A stretch of 15,381 bases of DNA from DASPKW01 sp038244055. Its GTDB lineage: Bacteria > Planctomycetota > Phycisphaerae > Tepidisphaerales > Tepidisphaeraceae. Location: the NCBI GenBank assembly GCA_038244055.1, contig JBBRTW010000132.1:1-15381 (forward strand), written 5' to 3'. Positions 6,286 to 13,218 of the stretch are shown one piece after another. The position numbers were made by a program, and so were the translations under genes. A model generated the notes under the pieces. The model was not told the origin of the DNA. It did no database searches and worked only from the letters and a program-made list of their open reading frames with translations. Position 1 is the first letter of the stretch; the number at the start of each line of letters is the position of its first letter.

Positions 6286-7476
6286 TCAATACTCTCCGAA
6301 ATCGCGGACGGCCTGGGTCATGGCTTGCATGTTTTCGAGGGTGGCATCGTTCTGAACGATGGCCGAGGCATCGGCGATGTAGCCGCCTTCGCGGGCGACG
6401 CCCTGGATGACCTTTTTGACGTGCTCGCGCACTTCCGCGGGCGTGCCGAAAGCGAGCAGTTGATTGGAGATTCCGCCGCTGAGGGGGAAGCGGCCGCCGA
6501 GGATGCGATGGACTTCGAAGATGTCATCGCGGTCGCAGTGGAAGAGGATGCTTCCCTCGGGGAGCGTGCCGAAGGCCTTGAGGTGGGGAAGCCATTTGCC
6601 CTCGGCATAGAACATGGTCTGGTGGCCGCGCTTCCAGAGTTCTTCGATGATCGGCTTGAGGGTCGGCCAGAAGAGCGCGTTGAAATGATCGTGGGAGATA
6701 AAGGGGACGCATCCGCGATGGAGCCAGAGGCCGATGGGCACGGTCTTGGTTGGGTCGGCGCTGCTGAGGGCGGTGTGGAAGAGATGGGGCATGAGGGCTT
6801 CGCAGGCCTGGCGCACTTTCTGCGGGCGTTCGATGACATCTTCGCAGAGCCCGAGGTAGCCGCGCATCTTGTCGGCGAGAATATCGAGCGGGGCCTTGAG
6901 GATGCCGGCGATGGCGGAGACGGTGCCGGCCTCCTCACGCATGCGCTGGATTTGGCGCGGGAAGGCGCTGAAGTAGCTCATCACCGCCATGCCGCCCTTG
7001 AGCATGGCCAGGTTGTTGCGCTGGGTATTGGGCTGGCCGGGTGTGACGACATCGCGGGAAACGCGCGGCAGCCATACGTTGAGGAGAAATCCGGTGGGGT
7101 CTTTGATCAGAGCATCGTACTCATCGGCGCGCATGAAGGCGGCGTCTTCGGGTGGTTCGAGATAGTTGAATCCCACATCGGGCTCCAGGCCGACGCCGGG
7201 AATGGCGTAGTAGCGGAGGTTGGCGGCCTGGGGAATGCCGGCCCAGACGTAGACCATATTGGCGACGGCGGCATCCCAGTCGAACCGCCGGCAGGATTGG
7301 ATGACCGCCTCGAAGGCCAGGTTGAAATCCTGGGTGACCTGCTGGCAGGTGTAGCCGGCGACCTTGGCGGTGAACTCGGCGACGAAGGGTCGGATGGGAA
7401 CGCGATCGGGCTTGCCGCGCTTTAAGGCCGTTGTGTAGCGCTTCAGGCGTTGCTGGTAGAGTTGTTCCATGGACAT
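6286..7476 (-). CDS. URO-D superfamily corrinoid methyltransferase
   Basis: A 396-residue cytoplasmic protein of the uroporphyrinogen decarboxylase superfamily. The family includes heme-pathway HemE and the corrinoid methyltransferases MtaA, MtbA, MtsA and CmuA. The N-terminus has RYTTALKRGKPDRVPIRPF (residues 13-31). The C-terminal TIM-barrel half has LHRGCVPFISHDHF (252-265), GSILFHCDRDD (308-318) and FPLSGGISNQLLAFGTPAEVREHV (330-353). H253, C256 and C314 are candidate zinc/thiol ligands of a methyltransferase; I cannot align them exactly. It starts 9 bp after the homocysteine methyltransferase gene, with GAAGG at 7483-7487 overlapping that gene's stop codon. Beside a corrinoid protein and a RACE gene, a role in methyl transfer is far more likely than heme synthesis. 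Whether it demethylates the primary substrate or serves as a second transferase cannot be read from sequence. Confidence 0.85.
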   Translation of the reverse strand: MSMEQLYQQRLKRYTTALKRGKPDRVPIRPFVAEFTAKVAGYTCQQVTQDFNLAFEAVIQSCRRFDWDAAVANMVYVWAGIPQAANLRYYAIPGVGLEPDVGFNYLEPPEDAAFMRADEYDALIKDPTGFLLNVWLPRVSRDVVTPGQPNTQRNNLAMLKGGMAVMSYFSAFPRQIQRMREEAGTVSAIAGILKAPLDILADKMRGYLGLCEDVIERPQKVRQACEALMPHLFHTALSSADPTKTVPIGLWLHRGCVPFISHDHFNALFWPTLKPIIEELWKRGHQTMFYAEGKWLPHLKAFGTLPEGSILFHCDRDDIFEVHRILGGRFPLSGGISNQLLAFGTPAEVREHVKKVIQGVAREGGYIADASAIVQNDATLENMQAMTQAVRDFGEY

Positions 7477-7485
7477 GGGGGGCCT

Positions 7486-8379
7486 TCAGGAAGTCTTGAG
7501 GGATTGACTCATGGCGCGAAGATGATCGGGCGTGGTGCCGCAGCAGCCGCCGATGATGCGGATGCCGGCCGAGAGAAGCGCGGGGATGATGCGGGCCATC
7601 TGGGCGGGAGTGGCGGAGTAGGTGAGCCTGCCACCCTCATCGTGGGGCGAGCCGGCGTTGGGCTGCAGGATGACTGGTGTTTGGCCGGCGGCCTTAACGA
7701 TCTGCTCGGCGAGGCGGAGGTACTGCTCGAGGGAGAGGGAGGTGCCGCAGTTGGAGCCGACGACATCCGCGCCGGCATCGCGGGCGGCGGAAATGGCCTG
7801 CTCCACGGTCGTGCCCATCAAGGTGCGGAATTGGCTGCCGGCCTGGCTGAAGGAAAACGTGGCGATGATCGGCAGGGGGGTCGCGGCCCGGGCGGCGGCG
7901 ATGGCGAGGGATGTCTCGACGGGGTCGGACATGGTCTCGATGATGATCGCATCGGCCCCGCCGGCGGCGAGGGCGGCGGCCTGGGCGGTGAAGAACTCGC
8001 GCACCTGTTCGGGTTGGAACTCGCCGACGGGGACGAGGAAATTGCCGAAGGGTCCGATGTCGCCGAGCACCCAGGCTTCTTCACAGGCAGCGCGACGGGC
8101 GACCTGGGCGGCGGCTGTGTTGAGTTCCGCGGCCCGCGCTTCGAGGCCGTATCCGGCCAGGGTGTGGGTTGTTCCGCCGAAGGAATTGGTCGTCAGTAGA
8201 TCGCAGCCGGCATCGCGGTACCGCTGATGGATGGCCTGGACGGCCTGGGGGCGATCCACGTTCCAGCGCTCGCCGCATTCACCCGGCTCCAGGCCGGAGG
8301 CGATGAGCTGGGTGCCCATCGCGCCATCACAGAGCAGGGGGCGGGCGGCCAGGGCGGTGAGCAGGGGTTGGCGTGGCAT
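7486..8379 (-). CDS. Homocysteine S-methyltransferase family protein
   Basis: A 297-residue zinc-dependent (betaine)-homocysteine S-methyltransferase barrel, equivalent to the first module of MetH. Known members move a methyl group to homocysteine to give methionine. Seen motifs are LLCDGAMGTQL (15-25), TTNSFGGTTHTL (63-74), GDIGPFG (106-112), ADAIIIETMSD (142-152), VGSNCGTS (207-214) and IIGGCCGTTPDHL (275-287). The three zinc cysteines are C211, C279 and C280. The frame is open to 8454, but the ATG at 8379 has GAGGAA (8384-8389) ahead of it, gives the family's usual N-terminus and sits 13 bp after the corrinoid gene's stop. It lacks the folate, B12 and activation modules of MetH. The B12 module is supplied by the separate preceding gene, so the pair resembles a split MetH core. 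It is probably the methyl acceptor side of the pathway. Confidence 0.9.
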   Translation of the reverse strand: MPRQPLLTALAARPLLCDGAMGTQLIASGLEPGECGERWNVDRPQAVQAIHQRYRDAGCDLLTTNSFGGTTHTLAGYGLEARAAELNTAAAQVARRAACEEAWVLGDIGPFGNFLVPVGEFQPEQVREFFTAQAAALAAGGADAIIIETMSDPVETSLAIAAARAATPLPIIATFSFSQAGSQFRTLMGTTVEQAISAARDAGADVVGSNCGTSLSLEQYLRLAEQIVKAAGQTPVILQPNAGSPHDEGGRLTYSATPAQMARIIPALLSAGIRIIGGCCGTTPDHLRAMSQSLKTS

Positions 8380-8392
8380 GGGGTTCCTCGGG

Positions 8393-9022
8393 TCAGGCAT
8401 GAACGAGGCGGCGCACCAGATCGACCGCGCCGGCGGCATCGGCCGAGAAACCATCCGCGCCGATCTGGCGGGCGAAGTCTTCGGTCACGGGCGCGCCGCC
8501 GACGACGATGCGCAGGCCAGGCAGGTTGGCGGCTTTGATCAAGGCAACGGTCTCTTTCATGGCGGGCATGGTCGTGGTCAGCAGGGCCGAGAGGCCAATC
8601 ACGGAAGCATGATGTTCGCGGGCGGCGCTGACGAACTTCTCGGCCGGAACGCACGACCCCAGATCGACGACGGCGAAGTTCGCGCCGCGCCACATCATGG
8701 CGACGAGGTTCTTGCCGATATCGTGCTGGTCTCCCTTGACGGTGCCGATGACGGCCGTGAGTTCCGGATGGATGCCCGCCTTGACCAGGTGAGGTTCGAG
8801 TTGGGCCATGACTTCTTTCATGGCGCGGGAGGCGATCAGCATGTCGGGGATGAAGACTTCGCTGCACTGGAACTTGCGGCCGACTTCATCCATGGCGGCG
8901 ACGGTGGCGTCGAGGATGGAGCGCGGCGAGAGATTCTCCGCCAGCGCTTCCTGGGCGATCTTCACCGCGGTGGCTCGATCCCCTTTTTGCACGGCCTGCG
9001 TCAGAGCATCCAGATCCGCCAT
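8393..9022 (-). CDS. Corrinoid (B12-binding) methyl carrier protein
   Basis: A 209-residue protein of the MtaC/MtbC/MttC and MetH-B12-domain type that carries the methyl group on cobalt between two methyltransferases. Residues 1-85 form the helical cap domain (DALTQAVQKGD, SPRSILDATVAAMDEVG, EVFIPDMLIASRAM). Residues about 89-209 form the Rossmann B12 domain. The cobalt-ligand motif D-x-H-x-x-G is GDQHDIGKN with His100, followed by the SxL-type segment GLSALLTTTM and the VGGAPV turn. The start at 9022 is favoured over an upstream in-frame ATG at 9049 because AAGGAG (9028-9033) lies 5 nt before it and the family N-terminus begins there. It is the first gene of the leftward operon and is divergent from the DUF1638/activator operon. 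Confidence 0.92.
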   Translation of the reverse strand: MADLDALTQAVQKGDRATAVKIAQEALAENLSPRSILDATVAAMDEVGRKFQCSEVFIPDMLIASRAMKEVMAQLEPHLVKAGIHPELTAVIGTVKGDQHDIGKNLVAMMWRGANFAVVDLGSCVPAEKFVSAAREHHASVIGLSALLTTTMPAMKETVALIKAANLPGLRIVVGGAPVTEDFARQIGADGFSADAAGAVDLVRRLVHA

Positions 9023-9027
9023 GGATT

Positions 9028-9033
9028 CTCCTT
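9028..9033 (-). promoter_or_regulatory. Ribosome binding site deciding the corrinoid-protein start
   Basis: Minus strand AAGGAG, 5 nt before the ATG at 9022. It selects this start over the longer frame from 9049. Confidence 0.75.
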
Positions 9034-9084
9034 GTAATGAAGCGAACAAATCGGATAATCTTGTCCTCTAAGATAACAGTCGAT

Positions 9085-9089
9085 GGAGG
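9085..9089 (+). promoter_or_regulatory. Likely ribosome binding site of the DUF1638 gene
   Basis: GGAGG, 10 nt ahead of GTG 9100. The in-frame ATG at 9037 has no such sequence before it and would overlap the control region, so the GTG start is preferred. Confidence 0.5.
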
Positions 9090-9099
9090 CCGAGCCAAC

Positions 9100-9867
9100 G
9101 TGGAAGATGGACAAAAGCATCCCGTGGATGGGAATTCGCCGCCCGGCGTGGCGGTGATTACCTGCGCGGTGCTGGAGATGGAGATCGAACATCTGGCGCG
9201 TCAGGCGGCCAATATCGTCCATGTTGAGTTGCTCCCGCAGGGTCTGCACAACACACCCAGCGAGCTGCGCCGGCAGTTGCAGATGGCGATCGAGCGCGTG
9301 GAGGGGCGGGCGGAGGTGGAGGTGATTGTCCTGGGGTACGGGCTATGCAGTCGCGGCACCGAGGGGGTCTTCACTCAGCGCTGTCGGCTGGTGATTCCGC
9401 GCGCCCATGACTGCATCACGCTTCTGCTGGGCGACAGGGAGCGCTATGCCAAATATGTGAGCGAGCATCCGGGGACTTACTGGTATTCGCCCGGATGGAA
9501 CAAGCATCACGAGCCGCCGGGCAAACGGCGCTTCGATCTCCTGCGCAACCAGTATGTCGAGCGCTATGGTGAAGACAACGCCGACTATTTGATGGAGACC
9601 GAGCAGGGATGGTTCAAGGAGTACACGCAGGCCGCGTGGGTGGATCTGGGGATCGGCCGGACGGCGGAGGATGTCGAATTCACAAGGCAATGCGCGGCCT
9701 GGCTGGGCTGGGCATTCGATCGGCAGCGGGGCGATGTGTCGCTGCTGCGCGATCTGCTGAGCGGGCCATGGGACGATGAGCGATTTCTGGTGCTGGAGCC
9801 GGGGCAGACTTTGAGGATGACGGCGGACCAGCGGATTGTGGAGGCGGTGGCGGCAAATGGCCGGTGA
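9100..9867 (+). CDS. DUF1638 protein, corrinoid-system partner
   Basis: A protein of 255 residues from the GTG at 9100 (276 from an ATG at 9037). It matches DUF1638, a family without an assigned reaction that is repeatedly found beside corrinoid methyltransferase genes. Recognisable segments are ITCAVLEMEIE (20-30), VIVLGYGLCSRG (75-86), LVIPRAHDCITLLLGDRERY (97-116) and GTYWYSPGW. Cysteines 22, 83 and 105 sit in these conserved blocks and look like metal or cofactor ligands. There is no signal peptide. The 3' end overlaps the activator gene by 11 bp (9857-9867), so translation is probably coupled. The context suggests a part in maturing, loading or reactivating the corrinoid system. This is an inference, not an established role. 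Confidence 0.8.
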   Translation: MEDGQKHPVDGNSPPGVAVITCAVLEMEIEHLARQAANIVHVELLPQGLHNTPSELRRQLQMAIERVEGRAEVEVIVLGYGLCSRGTEGVFTQRCRLVIPRAHDCITLLLGDRERYAKYVSEHPGTYWYSPGWNKHHEPPGKRRFDLLRNQYVERYGEDNADYLMETEQGWFKEYTQAAWVDLGIGRTAEDVEFTRQCAAWLGWAFDRQRGDVSLLRDLLSGPWDDERFLVLEPGQTLRMTADQRIVEAVAANGR

Positions 9868-11410
9868 GCGAATCATCCAGGTGGTGACCGATGCCGGGCT
9901 GCGGAGCGTGTCCGTGGCATCGGGGCGGACGATCGCGCAGGGGCTGAGCGCGGCCGGGATTTTCTTGAACATGCGCTGCGGGGGAAGGGGTTTGTGCGAG
10001 GGGTGCGGTGTCGAGGTTGCGGGGCAAATGGTGCGGGGCTGCCAGCATGTGATTGGCGATGAGGTCGGACCCATTCGACTGCCGGCGCGCTCGCTGCTCG
10101 CGCAGCAGCCACAGATTGTCACCGACTTTCGCTTGAACGTTTCCCGGGCGCATGATCCTTTGGGCGCTGCGGAGGGACTCGGGGCGGCCATCGACATTGG
10201 CACGACGACCGTGGCCGTCCTCATCGTGGAACTTGCCACGGGGAAAGTGGTTGGCCGGGCGGCGGCGTTCAATCGCCAGATGGAGATGGGGGAGGATGTG
10301 GTGACTCGAATCGGGTTGTGCTGCCACGATGAAGAGGCGGTTGGGCGATTGCAGAGGGCGGTGGTTGAGGAGACGATCCTGCCGCTTTTGCGGGAGGCGC
10401 TGGGCGAGCGCGATCCTCATCGACTGAGCGCGTGCGTGGTCGCGGGCAACACGACCATGCTGCACCTTTTCGCGGGTGTGAACCCAGCGCCGATGGGAAC
10501 CGCGCCTTTCACGCCGGTGTTTCTCGAGCATCGACTGCTTGCGGCCGGGCAGGTGCGGGGATGGAGGGATGAATTCGCGCCCGCCTGCGCGATTCATCTA
10601 CTGCCGGGCGCGGCGGCCTATGTCGGCGCTGATCTGACCGCGGGCATTCTCGCCAGCGGACTGCTGTACGATGCGGGGCCTTCACTGCTGGTCGATGTGG
10701 GGACTAACGGCGAGATTGTTCTCGCGAAAGAGGGGCGCTATTGGGGATGCGCCACGGCGGCGGGCCCGGCCTTCGAAGGCGCTGGACTCAGCAGCGGCGT
10801 GCGCGCCGGGGATGGGGCTATCGGCCACCTGCGGATTTCCCCGGAGGGCCAAGTCGACATCGAGGTCATCGGCAATGCCGCGCCGATTGGCCTGTGCGGT
10901 TCGGGTTATGTGGATTTTCTAGCCGAGGCGCGCCGCGCCGGCTGGATCAACGCGATGGGGCGATTTGAATTGAAGGATGAGCGGGTGAGCGCTAGGCCGG
11001 GCAGCGGGAAGGCGCTGAGGCTTGCGGGGGAAGGCCCCCGCGCCATCGTGATATCCGAAGGGGACATCGCCCGGCTGCTGACCGCCAAGGCCGCGATCGC
11101 GGCGGGTGTGCTCATCCTTCTGCGCCGCTGCGGAGTCCGGCCGGCCGAGGTGAAGAAGGTTTATCTGGCCGGGGGGTTTGGCACGCATCTGAGCGCCGGA
11201 AACGCGATCGCCTGCGGACTTCTGCCGGGGTTCGAAGGCGAGCAGATCGAAGCCGTTGGAAATTCGGCGCTGGGTGGAGCGTATCTGGCGCTTTTGGATC
11301 GAACGGCGCTTCAGGAGATGGAGCAGCTTTGCCGGCGCATCGAGATTATTGAGTTGAATCGGGAGGATGGGTTTGAGGAAACGTATATTGAGCAACTGGC
11401 GCTTCCTTGA
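9857..11410 (+). CDS. Reductive activator of corrinoid proteins (ferredoxin + ASKHA/DUF4445)
   Basis: A 517-residue protein matching ATP-dependent reductive activators (RACE) that return inactive Co(II)-corrinoid to Co(I). Residues 1-70 are a [2Fe-2S] ferredoxin domain with C41-x5-C47-x2-C50-x11-C62. The rest is an ASKHA ATPase of the DUF4445 type. It has phosphate loops AAIDIGTTTVAVLI (110-123) and LLVDVGTNGEIVLA, the family motif VVAGNTTMLHLFAGVNP, AGPAFEGAGLSSG, and adenosine-site VYLAGGFGTHLSAGNA. The ATG at 9857 gives the expected ferredoxin start; 9836 also lies in frame. Typical RACE proteins exceed 600 residues with a linker and a middle domain between ferredoxin and ATPase. Here only about 40 residues separate the two domains, a compact form. 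It should act on the corrinoid protein encoded at 8393-9022. Confidence 0.9.
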   Translation: MAGERIIQVVTDAGLRSVSVASGRTIAQGLSAAGIFLNMRCGGRGLCEGCGVEVAGQMVRGCQHVIGDEVGPIRLPARSLLAQQPQIVTDFRLNVSRAHDPLGAAEGLGAAIDIGTTTVAVLIVELATGKVVGRAAAFNRQMEMGEDVVTRIGLCCHDEEAVGRLQRAVVEETILPLLREALGERDPHRLSACVVAGNTTMLHLFAGVNPAPMGTAPFTPVFLEHRLLAAGQVRGWRDEFAPACAIHLLPGAAAYVGADLTAGILASGLLYDAGPSLLVDVGTNGEIVLAKEGRYWGCATAAGPAFEGAGLSSGVRAGDGAIGHLRISPEGQVDIEVIGNAAPIGLCGSGYVDFLAEARRAGWINAMGRFELKDERVSARPGSGKALRLAGEGPRAIVISEGDIARLLTAKAAIAAGVLILLRRCGVRPAEVKKVYLAGGFGTHLSAGNAIACGLLPGFEGEQIEAVGNSALGGAYLALLDRTALQEMEQLCRRIEIIELNREDGFEETYIEQLALP

Positions 11411-11497
11411 CCGGTGAAAACGGAAAGGGGGTTCGGGTGTAAGATTGCGCTGCTGATGTCCTCGGCGTTCACGATGAGAATAATGGAGCGCGATTCA

Positions 11498-11601
11498 GTG
11501 TTCGCCCTCACCCCCGCCCTCTCCCGAGTACAGGAGAGGGAGTATGTCCCCCGCCCTTTCCTGAGTACAGGAGGGGGAGTGTCGTCGCCCTCATGCGAGG
11601 G
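11498..11601. repeat. Tandem palindromic repeat (TPALSR type)
   Basis: Two units 37 bp apart share the core GAGTACAGGAG. Unit 1 has perfect 8-bp arms CCCTCTCC/GGAGAGGG (11517-11524 and 11533-11540) around CGAGTACA. Unit 2 has CCCTTTCC/GGAGGGGG (11554-11561 and 11570-11577) around TGAGTACA; its changes keep pairing in the plus-strand RNA through G-U wobble. A third, smaller hairpin CCCTC-atgc-GAGGG lies at 11588-11601. The plus frame reads LTPALSRVQERE, a signature of a widespread dispersed repeat seen in spurious translations. The array ends just before the sulfatase ribosome binding site. Confidence 0.75.
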
Positions 11602-11615
11602 AGTAAGAGGAGCTC

Positions 11616-13013
11616 ATGAAATTCATCATTGCACGGATGTTCATTGCGGCGGTGCTGGTACTCCCATCGTGTGTCGTCGGCGCGGAGGAGGCCGGGGCAA
11701 AGCCGAATATTCTTTTCATCGTGGCAGACGATTTGGGGTGGGCGGATGTGGGGTGGCATGGGTCGATCCACAAGACGCCCGTGCTCGACAAGCTGGTTCA
11801 CGAGGGGGTCGAGCTGGATCGGCATTACGTTCAGCCCGTCTGTTCGCCGACGCGAACGGCGCTGCTGAGCGGCCGATGGACCAGCCGGTTTGGTCCGCAT
11901 GTGTTGTCGCCCACCAATTTGCGGGCGTTTCCACTGGGCACGGTCACCCTGGCGACGGCCATGAAATCGGCGGGCTATTCCACGTTCCTTTCCGGCAAGT
12001 GGCACCTGGGCTCGAAAACCGAATGGGGGCCGAATCATTATGGGTTCGATCACACCTATGGCTCGCTGGCCGGCGCATGCGATCCATGGACGCACCAATA
12101 TCGCCCCGGCCAGTTCGCCAAGACCTGGCAGCGCGATGGGCAGTTGATCGATGAGGAGGGCAACGCCACCGAACTGGTCGCCAAGCAGGCGGAGAACTGG
12201 ATTCGCGAGAAGCATACGCCGTGGTTCATTTATGTGCCTTTCACAGCCGTTCACATCCCCGTCGATGCGCCCGATGAGTTCAAGAAACTCTACGCCGGCC
12301 ACAAGTTTTACGATGATCCGGCCAAGAATGACGCGGCGCTGCGCTATGCAGCGTATGTATCGCAACTGGATGCGAAAGTGGGTCAGTTGCTGGCGGCGCT
12401 GGATGAAACCGGCCAGCGCGGCAATACGCTGGTCGTGTTCCATTCCGACAACGGGGGGCTGCTACAAGGCGGCAATGCCTACATCAGCAAGGTGGCCGGG
12501 TCGCCGGTGCTGGGGAGCAACCTGCCCCTGCGCGGACAGAAGGCGCAGTTGTACGAAGGGGGCATCCGCGTGTGCGCGGCGGTGAGCTGGCCCGGGCATC
12601 TGACCCAGCGCAAAGTCACGGCCCCGATGCACGCGGCCGACTGGATGCCGACGCTGACCAAGCTGGTGGGTTACGCGCCGACGACCGACCTGAAGTGGGA
12701 TGGGATGGACATCTGGCCGCTGTTGACTGGCGCGGTGGAGAAGCCCGCGCCGCGGACGATTTACGTTCCGATGCCCAACGCGGCGGCCATTCTCAGTGGG
12801 GATTGGAAATTGATCGCCGCCAAGGCGGGTCCGAAGCGCGAGTTGTTCAAGATCGTGGAGGACCCGTTCGAGGAGAAGAATCTGGCGGCGACGCAGCCCG
12901 AAAAGGTCAAGGAACTGGAGGCGATTCTCGAGGCGCTGCGCAAGGACGATCTGACGACGCTGCCGGCGGATCTGAAGGCCCAGAAGGACCCCGCGGCGCA
13001 AAAGGATCCGTAA
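11616..13013 (+). CDS. Secreted type I sulfatase (arylsulfatase B-like)
   Basis: A 465-residue formylglycine-dependent sulfatase that removes sulfate esters, usually from sulfated glycans. The N-terminal signal peptide spans residues about 1-23 (hydrophobic FIAAVLVLPS). LPSC could be a poor lipobox, otherwise cleavage is near VVGA-EE. The catalytic motif is VCSPTRTALLSGR with C76 as formylglycine precursor. Metal ligands are D38 and D39 (IVADDLGW) and D278-N279 (FHSDNGG). Substrate-site residues are K128 and H130 (SGKWHLG), H213 (AVHIP) and K309. The overall layout resembles N-acetylgalactosamine-4-sulfatase-type enzymes, but the substrate cannot be fixed. Its C-terminus repeats QKDP twice (QKDPAAQKDP). 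AGGAG at 11608-11612 lies only 3 nt before the ATG. Its activity needs a formylglycine-generating or anaerobic maturase enzyme, which is not in the window. Confidence 0.93.
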   Translation: MKFIIARMFIAAVLVLPSCVVGAEEAGAKPNILFIVADDLGWADVGWHGSIHKTPVLDKLVHEGVELDRHYVQPVCSPTRTALLSGRWTSRFGPHVLSPTNLRAFPLGTVTLATAMKSAGYSTFLSGKWHLGSKTEWGPNHYGFDHTYGSLAGACDPWTHQYRPGQFAKTWQRDGQLIDEEGNATELVAKQAENWIREKHTPWFIYVPFTAVHIPVDAPDEFKKLYAGHKFYDDPAKNDAALRYAAYVSQLDAKVGQLLAALDETGQRGNTLVVFHSDNGGLLQGGNAYISKVAGSPVLGSNLPLRGQKAQLYEGGIRVCAAVSWPGHLTQRKVTAPMHAADWMPTLTKLVGYAPTTDLKWDGMDIWPLLTGAVEKPAPRTIYVPMPNAAAILSGDWKLIAAKAGPKRELFKIVEDPFEEKNLAATQPEKVKELEAILEALRKDDLTTLPADLKAQKDPAAQKDP

Positions 13014-13035
13014 GTGGGGGCGGCGCGGCAGGACT

Positions 13036-13068
13036 CCATGGCGAGCCATGGCCCGTTGCCCGGCGGGC
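13036..13068 (+). terminator. Hairpins after the sulfatase gene
   Basis: CCATGG-CGAG-CCATGG (13036-13051) forms a 6-bp stem with a tetraloop, and GCCCG/CGGGC (13051-13055 and 13064-13068) can form a second stem. Neither is followed by a T-tract, so termination is plausible but weakly supported. Confidence 0.35.
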
Positions 13069-13106
13069 GCATCGAAAGTGGGATGGATGTTGGCAAAACA
13101 TTTAAT

Positions 13107-13118
13107 GCTTGCACAAGC
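13107..13118. promoter_or_regulatory. Small dyad upstream of the formaldehyde dehydrogenase
   Basis: GCTTG-CA-CAAGC lies in an AT-richer patch (13094-13135) about 100 bp before the formaldehyde dehydrogenase start. It is a candidate operator. No promoter with good -35/-10 spacing could be defined around it (TTGCAC at 13109 and TACTAG at 13129 are only 14 bp apart). Confidence 0.25.
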
Positions 13119-13205
13119 AGCCGAGTCTTACTAGCGTAACGGCGCGGAGATTCATTTCACAGTCAATTCCGGTTTGGCCGCCATTCCCCGGGCGGCCCCA
13201 CATCG

Positions 13206-13211
13206 AAGGAG
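13206..13211 (+). promoter_or_regulatory. Ribosome binding site deciding the formaldehyde dehydrogenase start
   Basis: AAGGAG, 7 nt before the ATG at 13219. It excludes the longer in-frame start at 13174, whose extra 15 residues resemble no member of the family. Confidence 0.85.
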
Positions 13212-13218
13212 AAATCTC

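Larger units (their letters stand above)
9023..9099. promoter_or_regulatory. Divergent control region of the two corrinoid operons
   Basis: About 77 bp separate the corrinoid-protein start from the preferred DUF1638 start. Within it lies a small dyad ATCTT-gtcctct-AAGAT (9058-9074), centred between the two genes, which is a plausible operator. TAAGAT at 9069-9074 is a possible rightward -10 element, but no convincing -35 accompanies it. The space is too small for a cobalamin riboswitch. Confidence 0.4.

Noticed and set aside
6205..7425. Plus-strand open frame of 406 codons opposite the URO-D gene
   Set aside because: It is a codon-bias shadow; the minus-strand frame has the recognisable URO-D motifs and a ribosome binding site.
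6286..7476. Heme-pathway uroporphyrinogen decarboxylase (HemE)
   Set aside because: It is in an operon with corrinoid and homocysteine methyltransferase genes, with no other heme genes near, and it has candidate thiol/zinc residues, so a methyltransferase role fits better.
9023..9099. Cobalamin riboswitch ahead of the corrinoid operon
   Set aside because: The gap is far too short, and no B12-box-like sequence is visible.
11414..12154. Plus-strand frame of 246 codons running into the sulfatase
   Set aside because: It translates the dispersed repeat (LTPALSRVQERE) and then the wrong frame of the sulfatase.
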